Shown in pieces: positions 49,868 to 61,300 of a DNA stretch of 64,000 nucleotides. The stretch spans positions 33,030,001 through 33,094,000 of the forward strand of contig JAYKKT010000090.1 of assembly GCA_036023115.1 (NCBI GenBank), given 5' to 3'. A program made the position numbers and the translations under genes. Every line of letters begins with the position of its first letter. The first letter of the stretch is position 1. The notes beneath the pieces are model-generated. The model did no database searches, was not told the origin of the DNA, and saw only the letters and a program-made list of their open reading frames with translations. This stretch comes from Brasenia schreberi (lineage: Eukaryota > Streptophyta > Magnoliopsida > Nymphaeales > Cabombaceae).

Positions 49868-50083
49868 CCCCATAGGTCTCTTCGCTTCTTCTTGCTCTTC
49901 CCTCTGCATCATAAACCTCGCTGCCTCACACACTTCTGTCACCTGCACTAAGGTAAGCATGAAAGACACCCTCTCGCCCTCTCCCCATAGGTCTCTTCGC
50001 TTCTTTGCTCCTTCTGTAGCAGAAACCTCACTCTCTCTCACCTGCACTAAGGTACGCATGAAAGACATCCTCCCTTTCTCTCC
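49868..50083 (+). repeat. Tandem duplication in the 5' leader, each copy with a splice donor
   Basis: Copy 1 (49868-49982) and copy 2 (49983-50083) both run from ccccataggtctcttcgctt to acctgcactaag|gta. Both then continue gcatgaaagaca. The donors are CTAAG|gtaagc (exon end 49952) and CTAAG|gtacgc (exon end 50051). A pyrimidine-rich acceptor ttttcag lies at 50118. The gene therefore probably has a 5' UTR intron with two donor choices. Confidence 0.8.
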
Positions 50084-50125
50084 TTCTAACATGGTGTTTC
50101 TCTGTTGTATGTTTTCAGTGAAAAG

Positions 50126-51502
50126 ATGACGAAGAAGGTGGCAAAGGCAGTGACCGTAGAGGGAGAAGAGGAGCAAAACTCTAAGGTGGCCACAGCCCCC
50201 ATGGACGAAGACCATCAGACGGTCACCAATCTCAAGAATCTGAACTATCTGCTGGTTAAGCAGACCATGGAGCTCAGGCAACAAGTCGCAGGACTAAACA
50301 ACATGAAGGAAAAGCTCGAGCTCGACATCTCGCTGGCAGAAGAGAGAGCTGAGGCATTCGTGGCCGAGAGGGACTTCTATATTCAGAAGCACAAGGACTC
50401 CGAAGAAGACCACATCCTATTGCGTGCAGTGTTTGATGTAGAGAGGACGCTGAATGCCTCTGTTATCGCTTCGGAGATATCACAACACAATGAAGAGAGT
50501 GAGAAATGGCAGCGACGGCTGGAGTCTTGTCTGCAGGAAAAGCAAGAGAAGCATAAAGCTCTCTTAGATGCCTGGAAGATAGAGAAGGAGGCGTTAGAAA
50601 ATGCCATCTCCAAAAGAGAGACTGAGATTACTGAGATTGTTCGACTCCAAGAATCCATTGAAAAATCGTGGCAGACGAAGAAGGCAGAGATGGAGAATAC
50701 CATCTCTTCCCAGGAAACAAAGATAACAAAATTGATAGAGCTGAGTGAAGACATGAAAGAATCATGGGAAACAGAGAAACAGGAGTTGCAAAGAACCATT
50801 TCTACCCTCGAAGCGAAAACACGCGAAGAGGAAAGATTGAACGAGGAGAGCAAGACAAAAATTGAGCATAATTTGCTTATAGACGAGCTGAAGGAGGATG
50901 TGAGGAAACTTAACATAGAGGTCATCGATTTGGATGGGATTCGGAAAGATTTGGAGAACACCAAGAATAAAACTTGGGGAGAACTGCGGCAATCCGAAGA
51001 CGACCGCAGGAGGGTGTCGAGTGAGAACGAGAAACTGAAGACAATGATTTTGAAGCTGAACGTAGAGATGGAACAGAAGGAAACTCAGCTCACTTCCTTG
51101 AAAGAAGAGATGGATGCGATCGAGAATAGAGAAGCACAATGGAAGAAAAGATACGAGGACGTGAGTGCATCAGGAGAGAAAGTCTTGAGCATGTTAAGGA
51201 AGACAGCAGATATGCTGGCTAGCTATGAAGGTGGACCATTGATGGTAGCTGCAGAGAGAATAGAACGTGGTGACGACGAGGATATAAAGAAATATGAAGA
51301 GGAACTTGAAGCTATCTGCGGCTCTTTTAGGAAAAGGGCAGATAAAGTGCACGAGATGGCGCAGAAAATCGACAAGATGATGGATGAGTTGGTAGAGTAT
51401 GAAAAGATGGCAAACATGAATGCATGGCACAACATCTGCTCATCCCTCACAGGTGCTGGTGTAGCCCTTGCTCTTGCTTTCATCACGAAACTGCGTTGGT
51501 AG
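50126..51502 (+). CDS. Tail-anchored coiled-coil protein, possibly PMD-like
   Basis: A single coding exon of 458 residues from MTKKVAKAVTVEG. The frame also opens seven codons earlier (50105), but the ttttcag acceptor at 50118 suggests that part is intronic. After an acidic start comes NLKNLNYLLVKQTMELRQQV, then continuous coiled coil to about residue 390 (KEALENAISKRETEITEI, ENTISSQETKITKLIEL, LEAKTREEERLNEESKTKI). The last 25 residues form a short hydrophobic segment (LTGAGVALALAFITKLRW) ending in basic residues, the signature of a C-terminal membrane anchor for an organelle outer membrane. The layout resembles the plant PEROXISOMAL AND MITOCHONDRIAL DIVISION FACTOR proteins, but this one is longer than I remember those being, so I give no symbol. 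The gene is intact. Opposite-strand open frames here are shadows. Confidence 0.8.
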   Translation: MTKKVAKAVTVEGEEEQNSKVATAPMDEDHQTVTNLKNLNYLLVKQTMELRQQVAGLNNMKEKLELDISLAEERAEAFVAERDFYIQKHKDSEEDHILLRAVFDVERTLNASVIASEISQHNEESEKWQRRLESCLQEKQEKHKALLDAWKIEKEALENAISKRETEITEIVRLQESIEKSWQTKKAEMENTISSQETKITKLIELSEDMKESWETEKQELQRTISTLEAKTREEERLNEESKTKIEHNLLIDELKEDVRKLNIEVIDLDGIRKDLENTKNKTWGELRQSEDDRRRVSSENEKLKTMILKLNVEMEQKETQLTSLKEEMDAIENREAQWKKRYEDVSASGEKVLSMLRKTADMLASYEGGPLMVAAERIERGDDEDIKKYEEELEAICGSFRKRADKVHEMAQKIDKMMDELVEYEKMANMNAWHNICSSLTGAGVALALAFITKLRW

Positions 51503-52151
51503 ATCTCTCTCTCGTACACACATATCATGTTAGTTCCAAATGTTACATTCTGGTTGTGTGGCATATGGAGTGGGTTGCCGATGTTGGAGTCAGAAAACAA
51601 TGAACGACATTCATGTAGTTATTACATATGGAGAATCATTTCATCGTTGTCTGGTGAAGGATTGCTGCTTAAAGTTGTACGTACACCTCTAGAAGATGTT
51701 GTTCATATCAAGGAATTGAAATGACCAATCTCTTTTCCCATGAGTAGCTGATTAATTTTTCTCGTAAAAACCTCTTTGATGAGTTCCACAAACAATGATA
51801 AAAGAAAATACACCCTATATACACCTTAAACCGTACACTTTGCAGGACGTGTCCAAATCATTAAGGATGTGAAATGGTCAACGCCTTTTCCTTTCTGCAT
51901 GCACCATTGATCAACCTCTGAATATCTTGAAGCAGCATAAAAATGGAGGTTCCTCATGTACGAGGCGGAAGTTTAAAGCAGCCTTTAGCATGCCAATCCT
52001 CTTTTTAGATGGTAGAAGATTATAAACAATAACAACAGTGTTAAGTGATACAAAGATAAATACATGAACCTACTAAGTAGAACATTAGGTGAATGTCATG
52101 ACGGTGAATATAGTGTTCCTTCGATGCACGTTCTCCAAAGGAGATGCTTCT
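51503..52151. other. 3' UTR of the coiled-coil gene and intergenic sequence
   Basis: Convergent 3' ends: the coiled-coil gene from the left, the LEC14B gene from the right. No other gene recognised. Confidence 0.5.
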
Positions 52152-52289
52152 GCCTGATTGCCAACTGCAACTTCCCAACGAGCAATTTTGCGAACCCATG
52201 AAGAGGTCACTAGCGTAGGAAGGAATGGGTGCCAACTGCAGTCCCCCACCGTTGATCACTAGTTTGCCCACAATCGCCCCCGTAAGCTG
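52152..52289 (-). pseudogene. Tandem duplicate of the last LEC14B exon
   Basis: It is closely similar to 52325-52465 over the full exon, including the acceptor junction (cag|CTTACGGGGGCG on the minus strand). About eight bases are lost in the middle relative to the functional exon, which shifts the frame away from VRDCSWHP. It lies downstream of the stop codon of the good copy, so it would be 3' UTR or unused. Confidence 0.85.
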
Positions 52290-52324
52290 TTCTTTCTGCA
52301 TGTCCTCAACCGAGATGTTTTAGC

Positions 52325-55300
52325 CTAATTTCCAACCGAACCTCCCCAACAAGCAATTTCACGATCCCATGAAGAGGTCACTAGCGTAGGAAAGATCGGG
52401 TGCCAACTGCAGTCCCTCACTGTTGATGAATGATACACTAGTTTGCGCACAATCGCCCCTGTAAGCTGGAAAAAATGGAAGTGGCTCGAAAACATGTCAA
52501 GCAGACGAATGTAAACAAAACAGCAATTATGCAATTGCTGATTATAAGATGCAAACAAAAAAAACATTAGAATTCAAGGGAACCATAAATCTATATAACA
52601 GAGCAGCACATACCACATCAAAAATATAAATGCACCCATCGTGAGAGCCCGTATATATGTACTTCTGGCCAGTGCTGCACATACAATGAACAACAGATCA
52701 GCTAATTGTCCCCAGCTGCATGCGTCCCATTTCTCCGCATAGCTGGGTACTGTATTGAGATACTCATAGCTGGTGCAAAATAGAAAAACGAAGATGTATA
52801 TGTGTGCGTGCGTGGATGTGTATATGTGTGAGAGAGAGAGGCTTCTGGCTACTTGAGTCTACATGTAATGCTTGGCACAACAAATTTTCTGTTTTTTCTT
52901 GGATGAGAAAATATGATTAATTGCATCTTATAAATTAAGAAATTCATGAAGCCTCGCTAGAAATTTTGACATATCAGAAACCAAAAGTTTCATATCCTAC
53001 CTAAAATTGAACAATGTACACATTTGAAAATCAGATTTCTAAAAGTACACATAAAAAACGTCTACAAAACGTGCCTGTGTAGAAACATGTGGTCATAGCG
53101 CTCTGGAAGTCTATAGTTGCAAGCTTCAATTTCTCATTCAGGTCTCACGAATTTGTTCACAGTGGTCCAATTCTTAGAGATCAGGTAACAAATATAAGCA
53201 TAATGTTTTGAGGATGAAAATCTGGACCCAGCAACTGATTTTTCTCTTGTAAGCCACCTTCAGAAGAATTATTTGCAATTGGTTCAGGGAAATAATGGTG
53301 CCTCTAGGGCAAAACCCTCTAGGACTGTTGGGATTGAAGTCATTTCTCAGATACGAAATAGATGAATTCACCCGGAAAGATACCTAGAGATCGGAGAGAA
53401 GTAACAGCGGATGAGTGTACACAACACTTTATGCCCTTTATACGTAGCCAGTGATTGGTCATTTGGATGCTTTTTGTCTCTCTTATACTCTGGGTAATCC
53501 ATCCACCGGTAGTCCCAGTCCATGTAGCGGTTCTTCCTATCAGAAGCACTGCATATGCAAAGCAAGTCAATCAGACCTACATCCAACCAGCTGAACTTAA
53601 CAACCAGTATTTCACAACCATCCAGATGGTTTCTTAGAAAAAAATGCACACGTTACCAATAGTTACCAGAGGCATTCAATATAACGGTGAAGCATGCTTT
53701 TAGCTTTTAGGAGGTAGCTCTAAATAGAAGCTTTCAATATTATATTTTTCAAAATCCATATCACGAAAAGGTGTCCACAATATGTTTTATCTGCTAATAG
53801 AGCTTGTTTATGGTCCTGATTTTTTTTTATGGTTTGTTTTTCCATTTCACCACTAGTTTCTCCGTTTGTATTTCCTCTTCAACTCCACTTTTGGTTCCCC
53901 TTATATTTTTGGTTTAGCTTCCAAAACAACCCAAACTTCCTGGGTCCGACATTGGTTAAAACAACTCACTTTGCTTTTCAGATCGTCTCCCTTCCGGTTC
54001 CAAGCATATAACCTAGATTTTTGCCAGATATTTATGCATCTTAGCATGAACACAGGATTCTGCCTCCTACGTGCCTTTTAAAGTTTATATACACGCCTGT
54101 CTCATCCAGCTTAGCATGTCAGAAATGAAGGATTCTGTGATACGCAGTGCACGTCACATTTTCTGTCAAAGCTACAATTTCAATTAAGATACAGAAGTAC
54201 AATATCCAAAAGCTATGAAATGATGTAATACGTGAACCACGATTTGTGCCACATTTACCACTAGACATTGTAAGTTGGAGAATGCATGTAAAAATGTTTA
54301 AGCAAATAATTATGAACAGACTAAAAATTGTAATGCCAATAAATTTTATAACACCCCATCTAGTATGGGAAAAGGCTTAGTTGTTGTTGTTGTTGTAGAC
54401 TAAAAATTGTAATGCCAAAAAGAGCTATTAACAAGATCATCCCTAAGGGATATCCGCCATTGACTAATAAACCCTCATAAAGTTTAACCAAATACACTCT
54501 GCCTTATGGGTAGCATCGCTAGTTTTGGATTTTTTATTTGGCTTAAATAAATGTAAAATTTACTTTGGCCCAAGTTAGGCGCTAAAATCCACCCAAAGTA
54601 TCCCACTGCGACGAATGTTATTTTGAACAGGTCATGATGTGCTTGAATCTTGTTGAATTTCAAAAGCTTCCTAAGCCCAGTCCATAATAGTTAGCAATTG
54701 AATTTACATGGATCAAATCAGATTTAAACCAAATAAGGATCCAAAATTAACTTAGTACTGAACCATGACAGCAAGGGAAACTTCTTTTTTCATGAATAGA
54801 CGGTTCAGTTGGGGTCCAGAGACAAATGAGAGGTCATGATTCATGTTCCCATCTTAATTCAACATAAAGTTTGGATTTATATTGCGTTATATACCCAGTA
54901 ATTTCATGTTTTATGTTGTGCCATGTCATTTCATGTTTATGTCGAAACATGTCAACCTTAATACAACCCAATTCCCTTATGTCATTTCAAGTGGACATGA
55001 AAACGGCTCATGTTCATGTCAGATGTTCTTGTTGTGTCTTGTATTGCCAGCTCTAGGAATAATAATTAGACACGACTATTTTGTCAAAATGGATAAGATA
55101 AGGACTATTTGGATGATGGCTGAAACCTTGGAGACCATTTTGTAAACCGCTCCATTGGAAATTAACACACCTGGTGCTAGATGACATCTTCCTTATGTCC
55201 CATAGTTTGATACACTGATCTTTCCCATTTGAAATGAAGTAACGCCCATCTCCTCGACTATCCAAAAATGTGATGCCTTCTAGATGACCCATCAAGACAC

Positions 55301-58300
55301 CAGCTGCCCGGCCTCTTGAACTAAAGCAGCGCCTGTCCCAGACCTGCCATGGTAAAGATCAATAAAGCCCCAAGACTAACATAAAGGGATGACTACAAAA
55401 CTATAAAGTCTATTCTGTTTCTTAATCTCAATAATAATGAACCAAACCAGAAGACTTGACATGTTCTGCTGCTAAATGCTGGTTACGGTGATATATTATA
55501 CAAATATATCTATCTTCATCTTCTCTTCAAGAGCAATAAAGCCTTGGAGGCAAACTCCAGTATTAAGTTCCATGGCACCTTTCTGTAAGTGTACCTTAAA
55601 ATATTAACTCTTTTCAATCGAAGCATCATTTACGCATACCTTACAAAAGCTATCATCACTTCCAGAATACATGATGTGGCCTGTTTCATCAGCGAAGGAG
55701 ACTGCATTAACATCATCCTGTACATAGACACTAAAGTCAAGATTGACAGGGGTAAAAAACTCAAAATAGCTTTCAGTTAGACATCTTCATCAACAACAAT
55801 TGCATGTAATCAAGCAACAGTTATTGCCAGAATAAGGATCCCACAGGCAAGTTCCAACCACTAAAAGGATAACTAAGATCCAACTGTTACTCGCCAGCTA
55901 GCTCAAGATGCTACACTAGTAAATTGTTAAAGTTCAAGATTTCAGACCACGGTAAGTGCCTTGTGGGAAAAAGATTTGAGGTACTAGAAAATTGGATAAG
56001 TAATTGATGGTATATTCTTTGACCTAATCATTGAATATAATACCCACAGGACAACAAATAAAAGAAGCTACGAAGCCCTCACGCTATACCAAGTTTTACT
56101 ATTCCATCCTAGAAAGCGTATCACGAGCAACCTTCTGAAAATAATAGCAGGGCACAAAGGTGGGAACATAGAAAGAAAAGACACTTCGTAATTTTTTAAC
56201 AAATTTAATTTATATGAATTAACATATGAAATAGAAAAAAAACTCCGCCCATGTAAGGGATCACCCTTGCATTGCCGTCTCAAGCCCTGATAAAGAAGGA
56301 GGGTTGTGTTAGGCTTCCGACAGTCAGCGTAAAACTTCATTGGATTTTATAACATAGATTACAAAAATTATGAGCATTGTTTTGGAGCGTCCCCACCTAA
56401 CGACGTGCTGCAGAGCCCGAATGCAGTAATAAGTAAGCAAGGGTCACTACATTTTCGCCCGAATATAGTGAATCAATTGCAGAGAGGGTTCCCACGTCAT
56501 GGACGGGTGTGGGTAAAGAAGTTAGTCCCACTACATTGCTGCCCGAATGTAGTAAATAATTTTCAGAGAGGGTTTCCACATTTTGAATATGGACGGATGC
56601 GGGGGATAAGGAATCTAGTCCTAGATAATAAGATTCATATTGGTTCTTGGAATATCGGAATATTATTCGGTAAGCTAATGGATTCTTGGAATATCGGAAT
56701 ATTATCCGGTAAGCTAATGGATTCTTGGAATATCAGAATATTATCCGGTAAGCTAATGGAGGTGGTAGATACTATGATTCAGAGAAATATTCATATTCTA
56801 TGTTTACAAGAGACAAAATGGGTTGGAGAAAAAAGCAAAGGAGATAGAGGATACAAGTTTTAAATTATGGTACTCTGGTAAAGAAAAGGCTTGAAACAGA
56901 GTTGGTATTATCATAAATAAAGATTAAAAGGATAGTGTAGTAGACATATAACGATATGGTGACCGAATCATGACGTTGAAATTAGTGTTAGGAGCAAAGG
57001 TTTTGAATATAGTTTGTGCTTACGCACTCCAAGTAGGACTAGAAGATAGTATAAAGACAACTTTTTGGGAAGAGTTAGATAAGGTGATTCAAAAGATTCT
57101 ACAAAGGGAGATGATTTGTTTAGGAGGAGACTTAGAGGCATTAGGTTATCAAGGGATCCATGGAAACTTTGGTTTTGGGGATATAAATGAGAAAGGTAGG
57201 AAGATTTTAAATTTTGCTATGGCATTTGATCTCTTTATAGTCAATACAATCTTCAAAAAACGAGATGAACATTTAATTACTTATAAGAGTGGCTTATCAC
57301 AAACACAAATTAATTACTTTATTTATAGAAAAAAAGATAGAGCGTGTTGTAAAGATTGCAAGGTAATTCTAGGAGAAAACTTAATCACCCAACATCGACT
57401 TTTAGTTATGGATTTACAAATAAAAAAATGGACAAAGAAGAAAAGAGTGCATCGAGCTATTCGGACTAAATGGTGGAACCTCAAAAGCGAGAAAGAAGAT
57501 ATATTTAAACAGAAAGTCCTTCAAGGAGATGTTTGGAATTATGTTGGTACACCCGGTGATATGTGGAACAATATGGCTATACATATTAGAAAAGTGGCGA
57601 AAATGTGTTAGGTGTATCTAAGGGAGGTGTACCGGCACAACAAGAAGCTTGGTGGTGGAGTGATGTAGTGCAAAATAAAATCATGGCAAAGAGGGCATGT
57701 TACAAATTACATTATGCTAAGAAAACTAGTGAAACTTTAGAGGCTTATAAGAAAGCAAAGAAGGAAGCGAAAAAGGCCGTGAGTGAAGCAAAAGCTAAAA
57801 TTTGAGAGGATTTATATAAAAAACTCAACTCAAAAGAGGGTGAAAGAGATATTTTTAGGATAGCTAGTGCTAGAGATAAGAAAACTAAAGATATTAATTA
57901 TGTTAGATGCATCAAGGACGATGATGAAAAAATTCTAGTGGTAAATGATGATATAAGAAATAGATGAAAAAACTATTTTTATAAGCTTTTTAATGAAAAT
58001 AAATATGTTAGTATTAGCTTAGGAGAGTTAGCCAAATAAAAAAAGTATATAAACCACAATTTCTACCGACATATTCAAAAGAATGAAGTCAAAGAGACTC
58101 TTAAACATATGAAGGGTGGTAAATCGGTAGGACCAGATAATATTCCTATAGAAGTTTGGAAAATACTAGGAGAAAAAGGAATCACTTGGCTCACAAGACT
58201 ATTTAATGAAATATGGAAAAACCAAAAGATGCCCGAAGAATGGAGAGCAAGTACACTTATACCCATATATAAGAACAAGGGAGACATTCAAATTTGTGTG

Positions 58301-61300
58301 AATTATCGAGGTATCAAGTTAATGAGCCATACTATGAAATTGTGAGAAAGAATTATCGAACGGAGGTTAAGACAAGTATCAAGTACAATAGAGAACCAAT
58401 TTGGATTCATGCTAGGCAGATCTACTGTTTAAGCGATTCACCTTTTGAGACGTCTTATGAAACATTTTAGAACAAAAAAGAAAGACCTTCACATGATATT
58501 TATTGATCTAGAAAAAGCTTATGATAGGGTACCGAGGGAGGTTCTTTGGAGAACTTTAGTAAAAAGAGGTATCCCATTGACATACATTAACATTATTAGA
58601 GACATGTATAATGGTGCAAAAACATGTGTGAGGACTCACGAAGGAATGCCAGACTTCTTTGAAGTTAATATTGGGTTACATCAAGTCTATTAACTTTAAG
58701 TCTATATTTATTTATAATGGTGATTGATGAGTTAACAAAACATATTCAAGATGAACTACCTTGGTGTATGTTATTTGCACATGACATTATATTAGTGGAG
58801 GAGTCTAAGGAAAAAGTTAATAGAAAATTGGAACTATGGAGAGAAACATTAGAAAGCAAAGGCCTCCAACTTAGTAGAACAAAGACAGAATATATGGAAT
58901 GTAAGCTTGATCATTTGGTTACCTGAGAGGACATAGAAATTAAAATTGGCACACATTGCATCCCCCAAAAGGAAAGTTTTAAATACCTAGGGTCAATTTT
59001 TCAGAGTAATGGAAGAATTGATAGAGATGTTACGCATAGAATTAATGGTGGTTGGTTAAAATGGAGAGGAGCATCAGGTATTCTTTGTGATAAGAAGATG
59101 TCATTAAAGTTAAAAGGTAAATATTATAGAGCAAATGAAGATGTTTTATGGTTCTGAGTGTTGGGCAGTTAATCATAAACATGTACAAAAGATGTCTGTG
59201 ACAGAAATGAAGATGTTGAGATGGATGAGTGGTCATACAAGAAAAGACCGTATACATAATGAGGTTATTAGAAACAAAATAGGAGTGACACCAATACAGG
59301 ATAAAATGAGAGAATATCATTTAAGATGGTTTGGACATATAGAAAGAAGATCAAAAGAAGAACCTGTAAGAAGGTATGAAAAACTAAATTTAGAAAGTAT
59401 TAAAAGTGCTAGAGGACGACCATAAAAGTGTTGGAAAGAAACAATAAAGAATGATCTAGCTTATTGTGAGTTAACTGCTAACATGGCACACGATAGGGAT
59501 CTGTGGAAACAAAGAATCCATGTTGCCAACCCCGTCTAGTATGGGAAAAGGCTTAGTTGTTGTTGTTGTTGAACATATGAAATAGAATAATATGACTCTT
59601 GCGGCAGGCATGAATCTCAGTTGAACCCAGAGAAAGTTTCTTAAATATGTACAGTATTTTTGCCTTTTCCTTTAATAACCACTGTGCTGAACTTTCTAAG
59701 ATCAGGCAAAGACATTCGGACATGGTTTGCAACTCTATAGGCCTATATGGTTCAGCTATTTATGCATCTAATACCCAGTATAGATCTTTAGGTATGCCCT
59801 GCTGTGAAATTGAATAATAACAATGAATAATGAACTCTGAAGACTTCCATTTTCACATAATCTCAACCACTGGCCCCTTGGGACAACTAATTGAATTTGA
59901 TCCATAACTACTTAAACAGATCTAGCGACATAGTCTTAACTGTGAGATATTTAATCCTCCTCTGGGTAAGGGTTGGCCCTCCATAGTTGGTACTCAGCCA
60001 GGAATAAAGGGGCTGCACTAGGTAGTCTACAACCAGCATGAACTTTCTGTGGATCTCTAACATTGATTTGAGCACTTCCGATGATCTCCTTGGATATCCT
60101 CCACTAGCAATACTCTAAACTGTCTGAGTGCATGAACAAATGCAGTCATAAGTAGCCAAGGGGCCGTACATCACTGCCCTCTTCTAGTGCAAAATATGCA
60201 ACAGTTATCGCATCATTGAGAAAATACAGAAGCAAGCTTGGCCTGCTCCATGGACATTAAAATAGAGTCCAAGATGTTCCAATTTCTTCACATGCGGATA
60301 TGAAGAGTGAAAAAGCTACTCCAGGAAAAGGACATTAACACATCAACTATCAAGCTGATTGAGATGGTAAGAGAAAGACTTTAACACTTACCCCTACAGT
60401 AAGAAAATAAACCGCTCAGTATGTGGATACATCTGAGTAACAGATCACATTAATATTGTAGATTATGGTTCTAGTAGGAACTTAGGCCGGCATATATGAT
60501 TGGATTAGGCTAACACCCATAAGTGAACATAGAGAAAAAGTACTTTTTCATTATTCAAAAAGTCTAACCTTATAGATATAATATGTAGCCCACTTTTCCA
60601 AGGAACCAACTCTTGGATCATTTGATTCCAATCTTTACCAAGGATTTGATACGTTTCAGATCAATGTTTATAAGAAGCTCATGAAAATTTCAAACCTCAC
60701 AAAGTCCTATAACACATCAGGTTTTGATAATCCCAAAGTCGATCCCAAGGTTTTTTTACGGTACAAATATGACAACAGTGTCAGTTTGCTGGAAAATGGC
60801 CAGCACTCCCTCTTCTATACATGGTCTATTCACTTATATTAAAATATAATTCATTTGTCATGTGTGAGCATGTTTTATATGCATGTGGTATGTATGTGTC
60901 TGTCTCAACAAAAATAAAGCTCTTTTACCAACATCCTAAGCTGATGCTTGTAGAGATGCAACAGTCTAGCGCAGGACAATGGCAATGCTATTTGATGAGG
61001 GGCTTCCACAAGGACTTGATGAAACCAAGATGTATGACAAGGGCAAGAAGTGCATGATCAAAGTAATATAGTCCACATTAGAATGTATCACTAGGAAAAT
61101 GAAGCCCACTTTTTTCTTGAAGTAAATGCAGGCTCTAAGTATATCAAATTAAGATGTGATCTCAACCATGTGCGCTGGAATTGCAAGGCTAAGCTTGTTT
61201 GCTTCAAGATCAAAGACATATATAGAATCGTCATTGCTCCCAGCTACAAGCTCCCGCCCATCAGTTGAGAATTTCACACAGAAGATTCCAAACCCATGTT

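Larger units (their letters stand above)
56221..59587 (+). mobile_element. Complete RTE-type LINE with 16-bp target duplication, defective
   Basis: A 3335-bp element at 56237-59571 is flanked by the direct repeat aacatatgaaatagaa (56221-56236 and 59572-59587). It ends in gtatgggaaaaggcttag followed by TTG repeats. The order is a GC-rich 5' leader with actacattcgggcg-type repeats, AP endonuclease, then RT. It is a relative of the minus-strand copy at 35.4-38.6 kb and lies antisense to LEC14B. Several stops and frameshifts inactivate it. Confidence 0.95.
55718..61166 (-). other. LEC14B intron, 5.4 kb, with LINE insertion
   Basis: The intron lies between exon 61343-61167 (donor CATG|gttgag) and exon 55717-55640 (acceptor tgtacag|GATGATG). 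It holds the complete RTE element at 56237-59571. The rest (59588-61166) has no recognised gene. Confidence 0.85.

Noticed and set aside
50383..51600. Long minus-strand open frames opposite the coiled-coil gene
   Set aside because: Shadows of the highly biased Glu/Lys-rich coding strand; Ser/Phe-rich antisense frames are expected.
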